A stretch of DNA of 64,000 bases from Roseovarius sp. (GTDB lineage: Bacteria > Pseudomonadota > Alphaproteobacteria > Rhodobacterales > Rhodobacteraceae): NCBI RefSeq assembly GCF_027019125.1, contig NZ_JALUXE010000034.1, forward strand, positions 1-64,000. The letters run 5' to 3'. The notes under the pieces were generated by a model, which had not been told where the DNA came from, did no database searches, and saw only the letters and a program-made list of their open reading frames with translations. Positions 7,982 through 15,272 of this stretch are shown here, piece by piece. Every line of letters begins with the position of its first letter. Position 1 is the stretch's first letter. Position numbers and translations under genes: made by a program.

Positions 7982-8542
7982 TTAGTGCAGCTTGGCTTCG
8001 ACATCCGCGATGGCGGCGTCAATCAGCGCGTTGCCATCAGCGGCGGTCATCTGCTTGGCGATCACATCGCGTGCCGCAGCGACAGCCACAACAACAGCCT
8101 GATCGCGAACGTCGCGGATGGCGCGCGCTTCGGCGCTGGCGATCTGCTCTTCGGCGGCCTGCATACGGCGGGCAATCGAAGCCTTGATCTCGTCCTTGGC
8201 CTCTTCGGCGGCGGCGTTGGCCTCTTCCTTGGCCTGCGCCACGATACGGTCAGCCTGCGCCTGCACATCCTTCTGCTTGCGCTCATAGCTGGCAAGCAGG
8301 GTCTGCGCCTCTTCACGCAGCGCGCGCGCCTCGTCGAGTTCGGCCTTGATATTGTCGGCCCGCTCGTCGAGCTTCTTGCCCAAGAGCGCGGGCACCTTGA
8401 CGTAAACCAGGAAGCCGACAAAGAGCAGGAACGCGACCAGAACAACGAAATTCGTATTGGCGAGCGAGAAGAACGGACCCGAAGCCGCCAGCGCGGGGCT
8501 GGCGATAAGGGCGGCGACCATGGTCAGAAGCGTCTTTTGCAT
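7982..8542 (-). CDS. atpF: ATP synthase F0 subunit b
   Basis: A 186-residue protein with an N-terminal hydrophobic stretch, a membrane helix at about residues 26-48, then a long Ala/Glu/Lys/Arg-rich coiled coil (EAQTLLASYERKQKDVQAQA). It forms the peripheral stalk with b' and holds the F1 head against rotation. The N-terminus (MQKTLLTMVAALIASPALAA) looks like a cleavable signal, which occurs in some alphaproteobacterial b subunits. It is the last gene of the F0 operon, five bases after the b' gene, followed by a terminator. Confidence 0.93.
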   Translation of the reverse strand: MQKTLLTMVAALIASPALAASGPFFSLANTNFVVLVAFLLFVGFLVYVKVPALLGKKLDERADNIKAELDEARALREEAQTLLASYERKQKDVQAQADRIVAQAKEEANAAAEEAKDEIKASIARRMQAAEEQIASAEARAIRDVRDQAVVVAVAAARDVIAKQMTAADGNALIDAAIADVEAKLH

Positions 8543-8547
8543 GGCGG

Positions 8548-9081
8548 TTATCCCTTCATCCGATCGGCAACAGCGGCCGTGACGGCTTTGTCGTCGGCCT
8601 TGCCACCCATGACGGCAACGATTTCGGCTGCGGCCGCGACGGCCACTTCCTTGACGCTGTCCATGGCATTGGCGCGGATATCGGCAATCTTCTTTTCGCC
8701 TTCTGCCGTGCGGGCGGCAATCTCGGCATCCGCCTTGGCGGTGGCGGCGTCCAGCTCGGCCTTGATCTCGGCCTTGGCCTGACCGACGATGGTCTGCGCC
8801 TCGGCACGGGCATCGGCCAGCGCCTTGAGATAGGCCTGTTCGGCCTCGACCGCCTTGGCCTTGAGGTCCTCGGCAGCGGCGAGGTCGTTTGTGATGGCTC
8901 CCTTACGCTCTGCCAACACGGCCGCGATGCGCGGCAGCGCGATGCGTGACAGGACAAAGTAAATCACGACCAGCGTGACGAGGAGCCAGAAAATCTGGTT
9001 GCCAAAGGTCGAAAAATCCAGCTGGGGCAGGCCCGGCGTGGATGCGGCGTGACCAGCGGCGTCATGCGTTTCGCTTGCCAT
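8548..9081 (-). CDS. atpF2: ATP synthase F0 subunit b'
   Basis: A 177-residue second b-type subunit: a short soluble N-terminus, one membrane helix at about residues 29-47 ([15 protein letters not shown]), the segment [20 protein letters not shown] typical of b', then a long Ala/Glu/Lys coiled coil. Photosynthetic and related alphaproteobacteria carry b and b' as a heterodimeric stalk. It lies between atpE and atpF on the same strand. Some annotations call this gene atpG or atpX. Confidence 0.92.
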   Translation of the reverse strand: MASETHDAAGHAASTPGLPQLDFSTFGNQIFWLLVTLVVIYFVLSRIALPRIAAVLAERKGAITNDLAAAEDLKAKAVEAEQAYLKALADARAEAQTIVGQAKAEIKAELDAATAKADAEIAARTAEGEKKIADIRANAMDSVKEVAVAAAAEIVAVMGGKADDKAVTAAVADRMKG

Positions 9082-9165
9082 GTCGTCCTCCTAGGGAAAG
9101 TTCCGTGTCACCGAGGGGTGGCAGTGCGCCACCCCCCAGCCGTAAGGATCAGCTACCCGAGAGAC

Positions 9166-9402
9166 TTAGACAGCGAACATCAGCAGAAGCGCGACGAGGA
9201 ACGAGAAGATCCCCAGAGCTTCTGCAAAGGCGATGCCGATGAACAGCGTCGCGGTCTGGCCAGCAGCGGCCGACGGGTTGCGCAGCGCACCTGCGAGGAA
9301 GTTGCCGGCAACGTTGCCCACACCCATCGCAGCCCCGCCCATGCCCATGCAGGCCAGGCCAGCGCCGATATATGCACCCATTTGAACGATATCGCCTTCC
9401 AT
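9166..9402 (-). CDS. atpE: ATP synthase F0 subunit c
   Basis: A 78-residue two-helix hairpin protein. The first helix carries the Gly-rich packing motif ([13 protein letters not shown]); the polar loop is ALRNPSAA; Glu61 in [10 protein letters not shown] is the proton-carrying carboxylate. A ring of c subunits rotates as protons pass. Glu in this motif without a Na+-site pattern fits H+ coupling. It needs many more copies than its neighbours, and the 5' untranslated segment between atpB and atpE holds two hairpins that could affect its expression. Confidence 0.97.
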   Translation of the reverse strand: MEGDIVQMGAYIGAGLACMGMGGAAMGVGNVAGNFLAGALRNPSAAAGQTATLFIGIAFAEALGIFSFLVALLLMFAV

Positions 9403-9449
9403 AGTGATGTCTCCTTACGTTGGAATTGGCATTGGTCGGTTGGTCGTGA

Positions 9450-9494
9450 GGCGGGCGAACCCGCCGTCGTTTCGTAGGGTGGGTGAAACCCACC
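9450..9494. repeat. Two adjacent hairpins in the atpB-atpE spacer, one of GTAGGGTGGGT type
   Basis: Hairpin 1, 9450-9465, is GGCGGG-CGAA-CCCGCC. Hairpin 2, 9478-9494, is GGTGGGT-GAA-ACCCACC, preceded by GTA. Both are perfect. A related element with the same GTAGGGTGGGT...ACCCACC core lies at 50895-50918, so this is probably a small dispersed palindromic element. In the atp mRNA both would fold between atpB and atpE. Confidence 0.6.
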
Positions 9495-9502
9495 GCCTCC
9501 TG

Positions 9503-10285
9503 TCAGTGGCTCGGATGCAGCGCATCCTTGAGATAGACACAGGTCAGGATGGTAAAGACGTAGGCCTGAATGAAGGCCACCAGCACCTCGAGCGCATAGA
9601 TGGTCGAGATGGCAAGGATCGAAAGCGGCGTCACCACGATGCCGATCCCCGTCGAGATCAGGATCATCGGCGCGAAGGCCGCGAACACTTTGACCACGGC
9701 GTGACCGGCCATCATGTTACCGGCAAGACGGATCGAGTGGCTGACGGGGCGCACGAAGTAGGAAATCACCTCGATCAGCGCCAGCACCGGGCGCAGCGCC
9801 AGCGGTGCGGAGCTGACCCAGAAGAGACCGAGAAAGCCAACCCCATGCTTGACAAAGCCAACGATGGTCACGGTCAGGAACACCATCACGGCCATCACCG
9901 CCGTCACCGCGATATGGCTCGTGGTGGTAAAGGCCATCGGCAGAAGGCCGAGGAAGTTGGCAAACAGGATGAACAGAAACAGCGTCATGATATAGGGGAA
10001 GAACACCAGCGCGTCCTTGCCCGCGACATCCTCGACCATCTTGCGGACGAAATCATAAAGAAGCTCGGCGACCGATTGCGTGCGCGTCGGGATCGTTGCC
10101 CGGCGCGAGGTGCCCATGACCAGAAGCGCGATGATCGCCAGAACCGTCAGCGCCATCCAAAGCGTGACATTGGTCAGGGTAAAGACGCCCACGGCACCGT
10201 CGCCAAAGAGCGGCTTGACCATGAACTGATCCATCGGGTGGAAAACCAGACCGGGTTCCCCGGCACCGTGCGCTTCAGTCGCCAT
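9503..10285 (-). CDS. atpB: ATP synthase F0 subunit a
   Basis: A 260-residue membrane protein with about six helices. [15 protein letters not shown] contains the essential stator Arg that faces the c-ring carboxylate; late helices ([19 protein letters not shown]) form the proton half-channels. I chose MATEAHGAG because GAGAGGG lies seven bases upstream; a start five codons earlier is also open. Its ATG lies inside the end of atpI (11-base overlap), which suggests coupled translation. The length is typical. Confidence 0.95.
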   Translation of the reverse strand: MATEAHGAGEPGLVFHPMDQFMVKPLFGDGAVGVFTLTNVTLWMALTVLAIIALLVMGTSRRATIPTRTQSVAELLYDFVRKMVEDVAGKDALVFFPYIMTLFLFILFANFLGLLPMAFTTTSHIAVTAVMAVMVFLTVTIVGFVKHGVGFLGLFWVSSAPLALRPVLALIEVISYFVRPVSHSIRLAGNMMAGHAVVKVFAAFAPMILISTGIGIVVTPLSILAISTIYALEVLVAFIQAYVFTILTCVYLKDALHPSH

Positions 10286-10616
10286 TCTTTGCCCTCTCAT
10301 CCCCGCCTTGCGCGGGCTTGTCCATGCCTTGCTGGATCTCGGCGGCGCTGCGCATCATCGTCTTGACGCCCGCGGCCACCCCCAGCAACGTGAAGATGAC
10401 AAGGAACACCGGCATCGTCCCCAAGAGGATATCAAGCCCGTATCCCATGCCGAAACCGATCAAAAGACCGGCCACCAGCTCGATCACCATCCGCCAGGCC
10501 ATCTGGGCCTGGGAATAATGCTCTTCCTGATGAGGCTTGGGCGCGTCCTTCGCCTTGAGCCTTGCGATCTTCGCTTCCAGCTCTGCCAGTTGCGCGCGCT
10601 GCTCGGGATCGGTCAC
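10275..10616 (-). CDS. atpI: ATP synthase accessory protein AtpI/AtpZ-like
   Basis: A 113-residue protein with a charged helical N-terminus ([19 protein letters not shown]), two membrane helices (about 44-62 and 68-88) and a hydrophilic tail. It has the F0 assembly protein I pattern ([20 protein letters not shown]). It is the first gene of the F0 operon and overlaps atpB. AtpI helps c-ring assembly or ion supply in studied species; it is not part of the mature enzyme. Confidence 0.88.
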   Translation of the reverse strand: MTDPEQRAQLAELEAKIARLKAKDAPKPHQEEHYSQAQMAWRMVIELVAGLLIGFGMGYGLDILLGTMPVFLVIFTLLGVAAGVKTMMRSAAEIQQGMDKPAQGGDERAKNGD

Positions 10617-10642
10617 GAAAGCCCCCTCAGAATGTTGCGCTT

Positions 10643-10671
10643 GTGCTAGGGCCTGAGCGCGCCTGAGTCAA
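10643..10671 (-). promoter_or_regulatory. Candidate promoter of the atp F0 operon
   Basis: On the minus strand TTGACT (complement of 10666-10671) lies 17 bases before TAGCAC (complement of 10643-10648). The -35 matches five of six consensus bases; the -10 is weak, as is common in alphaproteobacteria. It ends 26 bases before the atpI start. Confidence 0.45.
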
Positions 10672-10816
10672 GCACCCCAAGGGCATGGGCAGAGCTGACG
10701 TAAGCCACTGTTTTATTGAGTATTTTACCCAAGAAGAAACAGGGCGGCCATTCTGCCGCAACCGTCCCGGGGCCGCGTGACGGCGGTTTGGCATATTCAA
10801 CCGATTGGTTGAGTTT

Positions 10817-11230
10817 TCAACGCACGACCAGAACCGAGACCTTGGCATGAGCCGCGATATAGCCGCCATGCGAGGCAAAGATATGCTCGAGAAAGCCGGG
10901 CACGTGGCTGGCCACCACCACGAGATCCGCACCGGTCTGCTCGATCGCGCGCATCAGCGCCGATGTGGTTTCGACCTCGGGATCATGGCTGATAATCGGC
11001 TCGGCGTCGACCGTGACGGCATATTTGTCGCGCAGTTCATCGGCAAACCGATGAAGGGTCTGCGTGAACTCGTCCGCGTTATGGCCAAGCTCGTTGGGCA
11101 GCTCTCCGCCCACGCCCACCACTATGATGCGGGCACCGTGGCGTTTGGCGATATCCCCCGCCACGTCGAGCGCCTTGGCCAATGTGTCCTTGTGGAGCAG
11201 ATCGACCGGAACCAGGATTGTCGAGAACAT
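10817..11230 (-). CDS. Universal stress protein (UspA family)
   Basis: A 137-residue single-domain protein starting MFSTILVPVDLLHKD, with a VVGVGGELP strand and the C-terminal HVPGFLEHIFASHGGYIAAHAKVSVLVVR. The nucleotide-binding G-x2-G-x9-G-(S/T) motif is not well kept: in SHGGYIAAHAKVSVLVV the terminal Ser/Thr is replaced, so ATP binding is uncertain. UspA proteins are cytoplasmic and rise under starvation or low oxygen. A possible FnrL-type site lies about 65-78 bases upstream of the start, and a GAAAGGA ribosome-binding site is present. It stands alone on the minus strand, divergent from the ArsR gene. Confidence 0.88.
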   Translation of the reverse strand: MFSTILVPVDLLHKDTLAKALDVAGDIAKRHGARIIVVGVGGELPNELGHNADEFTQTLHRFADELRDKYAVTVDAEPIISHDPEVETTSALMRAIEQTGADLVVVASHVPGFLEHIFASHGGYIAAHAKVSVLVVR

Positions 11231-11294
11231 GGTCTTTCCTTTCGTGTTTCCGTTTCGCGTCTGCCCAGACTATCAGCGGACGCGCGCCGCCACC

Positions 11295-11308
11295 TTGTCA
11301 CAGATCAA
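11295..11308. promoter_or_regulatory. Possible FNR/FnrL binding site upstream of uspA
   Basis: TTGTCACAGATCAA compared with the FNR consensus TTGAT-N4-ATCAA: the right half is perfect and the left half has three of five bases. It lies 65-78 bases upstream of the UspA start, compatible with an activator site near -41 and a short leader. FnrL control of universal stress genes is known in Rhodobacterales; binding here is inference. Confidence 0.45.
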
Positions 11309-11368
11309 GGCCGATTTCAGCCCTTGCGCCATGGATCAGCCGTTGACGCAGGGCGTACGCTTGGGCTT

Positions 11369-11713
11369 ATGAAGGGCATGCACACTACGCCCGCCCTCGA
11401 TATGGTCTTTGCCGCCCTCGCCGATCCCACCCGGCGCGCGATCCTGTCGATGCTGCTCGAAGATGACATGGCGGTGACGGATGTGGCCGAACCCTTCGAG
11501 ATGAGCCTGGCCGCGATTTCCAAGCATCTGGTCATCCTGGGCCGCGCCGGGCTGATCACGCAGGAACGCCGCGGGCGCGTGACCTGGTGCAAGCTCGAGC
11601 CGGATGCGCTGCGCGATGCCTCGATCTGGATGCAGGGCTTTGGTCAGTTCGAGGCGATCAACCTGGATGCGTTCGAGCGGTTTCTCAAGACGGAATTGCC
11701 GGATGAGGGCTGA
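11369..11713 (+). CDS. ArsR/SmtB-family transcriptional regulator
   Basis: A 114-residue protein with a winged helix-turn-helix: MVFAALADPTRRAILSMLLE, then VAEPFEMSLAAISKHLVILG (recognition helix region) and LITQERRGRVTWCKLEPDAL (wing). It has no obvious metal-binding Cys cluster; the single Cys is in the wing (TWCKL). This fits the subgroup that controls stress or detoxification operons rather than arsenic. The start MKGMHTTPALD was chosen because upstream codons overlap the uspA regulatory region; a start three codons later is possible. Its end overlaps the GT61 gene by 11 bases. Confidence 0.85.
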   Translation: MKGMHTTPALDMVFAALADPTRRAILSMLLEDDMAVTDVAEPFEMSLAAISKHLVILGRAGLITQERRGRVTWCKLEPDALRDASIWMQGFGQFEAINLDAFERFLKTELPDEG

Positions 11714-12674
11714 TACCTGCCCTCTGCCTGACGCGCGGATTGAACGGGTGGCGGATGCGATCCTGATACCGCCGACCGCCGGGGACGAGCTGAGCTGTGG
11801 GGCGCTTGGCCCGGATGGCAGGCCGCTGCCCATGGCGCGCACGCTCTTGTCGGGGGCGCGCTTCACGACCGATCCGGCTCCGCCCACGGCAGCGCCGGCG
11901 CATTTGCCGGGCAGGTGGCTCTTTGCCGGGGTGGGGCGGCATCACTTCGGGCATTTCCTGTTGGAGGCGACGCCGCGCCTCTGGGCGCTGGACCATCTTG
12001 CAGACCCGGTCGCGGGCATCGTCCTGTTGCCCCTGCCGGGACGCGACATCGCCGCTATTCTGCGCCGTCGTCTTGGCCCGCTGATGGCGCAACTGGGCCA
12101 GAACCTGCCCATTCGATTGATCGAGCATCCGACGCGCGTGGATGAGCTGGTGCTCCCCTCTCAGGGGTTCGGTCATCTGCACTGGGGCCATGGCACGCCC
12201 GAGGCCCGCGCCTATATGCGCCGCCACCTCTGCGCCGGGCCACCGCCAGACGGGCCCGGGCGCATCTATATCTCGCGGCGGCGGCTCAAGGATCCGGACA
12301 AGCAGGTGCCGCGTGAGCGCCTGCTGGAGCGCTGGACCGCCAAGGCGGGCTATGCCGTGGTGCATCCCGAGCGCTTGACGATTCCCGAACAGATCTCTGT
12401 CTATCGCGCCGCCAAGGTCATTCTTGGCCCCGATGGATCGGCCTTTCATCTGGCCGCTTTCGTGATGCCCCCCGGCGCCAGGGTCGGTCTTATCCAGCGC
12501 CGCACGCGGCGGGATGTATTCGACGCCATCGCGCGGCAGATCACCGGCTTTTCCGATGTGAACCTCACCACTTTTGACGCCCTGTCGGATTTTGCACCCA
12601 CCGCCGAGGATGGCCCGCGGCCGCCGCAAATGCTGGGCCTGCGCGTCGATCTTCAGGCGGCAGGTTTCATCTGA
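11703..12674 (+). CDS. Glycosyltransferase family 61 protein
   Basis: A 323-residue protein with DUF563/GT61 features: GRWLFAGVGRHHFGHFLLEATPRLWAL near the N-terminus (about residues 68-94), GRIYISRRRLKDPDKQVP in the middle (about 186-203), and VILGPDGSAFHLAAFVMPPG near the C-terminus (about 238-257). The G-H-F-L-E and S-R-R segments are the conserved parts of this family in bacteria. It has no signal peptide, so it probably works in the cytoplasm on surface or storage polysaccharide. The start overlaps the ArsR stop by 11 bases, suggesting coupling. Its 3' end overlaps the convergent EamA gene by 22 bases. Donor and acceptor are unknown. Confidence 0.85.
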   Translation: MRADTCPLPDARIERVADAILIPPTAGDELSCGALGPDGRPLPMARTLLSGARFTTDPAPPTAAPAHLPGRWLFAGVGRHHFGHFLLEATPRLWALDHLADPVAGIVLLPLPGRDIAAILRRRLGPLMAQLGQNLPIRLIEHPTRVDELVLPSQGFGHLHWGHGTPEARAYMRRHLCAGPPPDGPGRIYISRRRLKDPDKQVPRERLLERWTAKAGYAVVHPERLTIPEQISVYRAAKVILGPDGSAFHLAAFVMPPGARVGLIQRRTRRDVFDAIARQITGFSDVNLTTFDALSDFAPTAEDGPRPPQMLGLRVDLQAAGFI

Positions 12675-13570
12675 GGCAGGCTCTCATCCTTGAGCAGCAG
12701 CACCAGCGCCACCACGGTCAGCCCGACCCCCATCAAGACGATCACCGGCGGCAGCGGATGCCCCAGCGCGGCCTGCCAGAGCGTGACCCAGGTGGGCGTG
12801 AGATAGGTATAGGCCATCACCTTGGCACTGGGCAGGTTGAGGCTGGCGTATTGCAGGCACACAAAGGTCATCGCCGTGGCAAAGACCGCCGTATAGACGA
12901 TGGTGATCCAGACAATCGCAGGCAGGCTCGCCCAATCGGTTGCACGAATATCGCCCCAGCCCGCCGCGGTGATCAGAAACGCCGCGCCCAGCATGGTGCC
13001 AAAGGAAAACACCACGGGCCGTTCGCCCCGGTTGAGACGGCGCACCAGCGGCGTGTAGATCGCGTGCGCCGCACAGCCGAAGAAATAGATCGCCTCGCCC
13101 CGCCCGACCTCGAAGGCCACCAGCGCCGACACATCCGCGCGAAAGATCACCCAGAGCGCGCCCATCGCCCCGACGCCCAGCGCCAGCGCCATGCGTGGCG
13201 TGGTGATCTGGCGCAACAGGACATAGCCCGCAATGCCGGACATGATCGGCGTGAGGGTAAAGACCGCCGCCGCCGACACCGGCGCTGCGGTCTTGAGACC
13301 CTCGAACATCATCACGAAGTAAAGACCCATCGTGCCACCAAGCAGCAGGTAGCGCCAGGGCGATGCCCATGTGCTGCGCGGGATACCCCGGCCCAGCATC
13401 GCGCCACAGCCAAGGATCACGGCAGCCAGCAGGAACCGCGGCGCGTTGAGCGCGGCGGGCGCAATATGCTGCGCAGCCATCGAGCCCAGCGCAAAGGACC
13501 CCGCCACAAGCCCGGAAAAACAGAGCATCGCCAGATGCCCCTTGAGCGCCGGGGTCATGCCGGCGCTCAT
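12653..13570 (-). CDS. EamA/DMT family transporter
   Basis: A 305-residue protein with ten hydrophobic helices in two EamA repeats: about residues 10-135 (GLYFVMMFEGLKTAAPVSAA) and 150-290 (FVCLQYASLNLPSAKVMAYT). The second repeat ends with the LTPTWVTLWQAALG motif of this family. Members export metabolites such as amino acids or quaternary amines; the substrate cannot be told. The start MSAGMTPALKGH overlaps the upstream LysR stop codon by ATGA, so the pair is translationally coupled, and the LysR protein probably controls it. A longer start would run into the LysR gene. Confidence 0.88.
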   Translation of the reverse strand: MSAGMTPALKGHLAMLCFSGLVAGSFALGSMAAQHIAPAALNAPRFLLAAVILGCGAMLGRGIPRSTWASPWRYLLLGGTMGLYFVMMFEGLKTAAPVSAAAVFTLTPIMSGIAGYVLLRQITTPRMALALGVGAMGALWVIFRADVSALVAFEVGRGEAIYFFGCAAHAIYTPLVRRLNRGERPVVFSFGTMLGAAFLITAAGWGDIRATDWASLPAIVWITIVYTAVFATAMTFVCLQYASLNLPSAKVMAYTYLTPTWVTLWQAALGHPLPPVIVLMGVGLTVVALVLLLKDESLPQMKPAA

Positions 13571-14457
13571 GCCACTGGCCATGCTGCCGCGCGTTCCTTG
13601 AGATGGGTCAAGAACGCCTGCACCTTGGTGGTGCGGTGCAGGTCCATATGCGTGACCAGCCAGAGGGGCGCGGCCCATTCCGGTCGGGGCGGCATCACCT
13701 GAATGAGACCCTGCATCTCAGCCGCCTGCAGGACCGAGGTGAATCCGATCCCCGCCCCGGCCAGAATGGCGTTGCGCTGCGCATGAACATCGCCCGAGCG
13801 AAAGACGATGGCCTCGCCGGGCACATTCTCTTGCAGCCAGCGCAGGAACGGCGCGCGGGTCTTGGGGTCATCGGCCCCGATGAACCGGTGCCTGGCCAGA
13901 TCCTCGGGCCCCTTGGGCAGGCCGTGGCGTGCCACATAGCCCTCGCTCGCATAAAGGGTGAATTGCTGCTGAAAGAAGGGCTGCACCACGTTGTCGGGCT
14001 GATCGGGCACCGAGCCTGCCCGGATCGCCACATGCGCCTCGCCATATTCCAGCCGAAACAGGCGGTCCCCGGTCAGATAGCGCACCACCAGCGCCGGGTA
14101 TGCCTCTTGAAACGCGGCGAGCACCGGCACGAGCAGATGGCTCAGACCGCCGACCGAGGTCACGACCAGCTCGCCCGACACATCATTGCCCTGCCCCTTG
14201 ATCCGCCCGGCCAACTGGTTGAACTGATCATCCGTCGCCTGCGCCACCCGGAGCAGGTCTTCGCCCGCCTCGGTGGGCGTATAGCCCCGCGCATGCCGCT
14301 GAAACAGCCTGACGCCCAACCGTTCTTCCAGCGCGTCGATATGGCGGATGACGGTGGCATGATGCACGCCCAGCACCTCTGCCGCGCCACTCACGGTGCC
14401 GATCCGCGCCACGTTATAGGCGGTGCGCACCTCGTCCCAATTCTCCATCATATCCAT
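13567..14457 (-). CDS. LysR-family transcriptional regulator
   Basis: A 296-residue protein. The N-terminal winged HTH covers about residues 1-65 (ENWDEVRTAYNVARIGTVSG, then AAEVLGVHHATVIRHIDALE and GVRLFQRHARGYTPTEAGED). A periplasmic-binding-like effector domain follows (ELVVTSVGGLSHLLVPVLAA). The start MDMMENWDEV is preceded by GGGCGGGG. It ends in a 4-base overlap with the EamA gene, an unusual same-strand arrangement for LysR regulators, which are more often divergent from their target. The effector is unknown. Confidence 0.9.
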   Translation of the reverse strand: MDMMENWDEVRTAYNVARIGTVSGAAEVLGVHHATVIRHIDALEERLGVRLFQRHARGYTPTEAGEDLLRVAQATDDQFNQLAGRIKGQGNDVSGELVVTSVGGLSHLLVPVLAAFQEAYPALVVRYLTGDRLFRLEYGEAHVAIRAGSVPDQPDNVVQPFFQQQFTLYASEGYVARHGLPKGPEDLARHRFIGADDPKTRAPFLRWLQENVPGEAIVFRSGDVHAQRNAILAGAGIGFTSVLQAAEMQGLIQVMPPRPEWAAPLWLVTHMDLHRTTKVQAFLTHLKERAAAWPVA

Positions 14458-14568
14458 CACCCCGCCCGGCCGCCTCAATGCCGCGCAACTATGCTGCGGC
14501 GGCGCGGCGGTTGCAATCACCCGCAATGCGCGTAGCATGGCGAAACCCGCGCCCGGAACAGAACCCCG

Positions 14569-15117
14569 ATGAAAGTCACGCAGAACAGCCCGGATTTGCT
14601 GATCCTCGAAGAGATGCCATGGTTCATCGCGATCATGCTCAGCCTCTTTACCCTCGCATTCGCGGCGATCGGGCTCTTGGTCCTGTCGCAGACGCTGGTG
14701 GGGGGGCTGGTGTTCCTGTTCGTCGGCGGCGGCTTGGGGATCGCGGGCATCGGGGTCTTTGTCGAGCGGTTGCAACTCATCCTTGATGCGGGCACGGGCC
14801 GTGTCACCCTGCGCTCCCGCACCATCTTTCGCCACCGCGAAACGGTCTTTGACCTCTCGGACCTGATCCGCGCCACCGGCGAGAGCACGCTGTCGGGCGG
14901 CGATACCAGCACCGATCCGTCGCGTGTACGCCGCCGCGTGCATCGCCCCACGCTCGTGCTGCGCGACGGGGCGGGCGGCCCCCCGCTCTTGCACCCGATC
15001 ACCGAGATCTATGACAGCAGCCGTTCTTCGGCGCGGGCGGTGCGCGCGATCAACCAATGGCTCGCCGAGCTGCGCGGCTCCGACCCCACGCTTGACTCCG
15101 CGCCACCCGCGCGCTAA
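14569..15117 (+). CDS. Membrane protein of unknown function (182 aa)
   Basis: Two adjacent membrane helices at about residues 18-42 and 45-65 (FIAIMLSLFTLAFAAIGLLV, then GGLVFLFVGGGLGIAGIGVF). A cytoplasmic-looking domain follows with beta-rich PH-like content: LQLILDAGTGRVTLRSRTIF, HRETVFDLSDLIRA and RPTLVLRDGAGGPPLLHPIT. The pattern (membrane pair, then DxxxG-x-V-x-L-x-x-R-T) resembles bacterial PH-domain-like membrane proteins, but I cannot name the family. It stands alone between a divergent LysR gene and a terminator before ffh. Confidence 0.7.
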   Translation: MKVTQNSPDLLILEEMPWFIAIMLSLFTLAFAAIGLLVLSQTLVGGLVFLFVGGGLGIAGIGVFVERLQLILDAGTGRVTLRSRTIFRHRETVFDLSDLIRATGESTLSGGDTSTDPSRVRRRVHRPTLVLRDGAGGPPLLHPITEIYDSSRSSARAVRAINQWLAELRGSDPTLDSAPPAR

Positions 15118-15171
15118 ACGCCCCCCAATCCCCGGAGGCCGATGCTTCCGGTCCCGGCCCTGCGTCGGGAT

Positions 15172-15210
15172 CGCCCCCCGTCAGCGCGTTGCGCCCACGG
15201 GGGCGTTTAT
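15172..15210 (+). terminator. Likely intrinsic terminator between the 182-aa membrane protein gene and ffh
   Basis: CGCCCCCCGT (15172-15181) pairs with ACGGGGGCG (15197-15205), one bulged C, about a 15-base loop, followed by TTTATCGTTT. It would insulate ffh from upstream transcription. Confidence 0.5.
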
Positions 15211-15272
15211 CGTTTGAACCGTTGCCCCTATGTTGGGGTGACATGTCAGCAACCGGCAGAGGAGCCTGAGCG

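Noticed and set aside
10805..11713. A 302-residue version of the ArsR regulator
   Set aside because: The extension covers uspA in antisense; ArsR similarity begins only near 11390.
13567..15057. A 496-residue version of the LysR protein
   Set aside because: The first 200 codons overlap the oppositely directed membrane protein gene at 14569 and have no LysR similarity; MDMMENWDEV is a normal LysR start.
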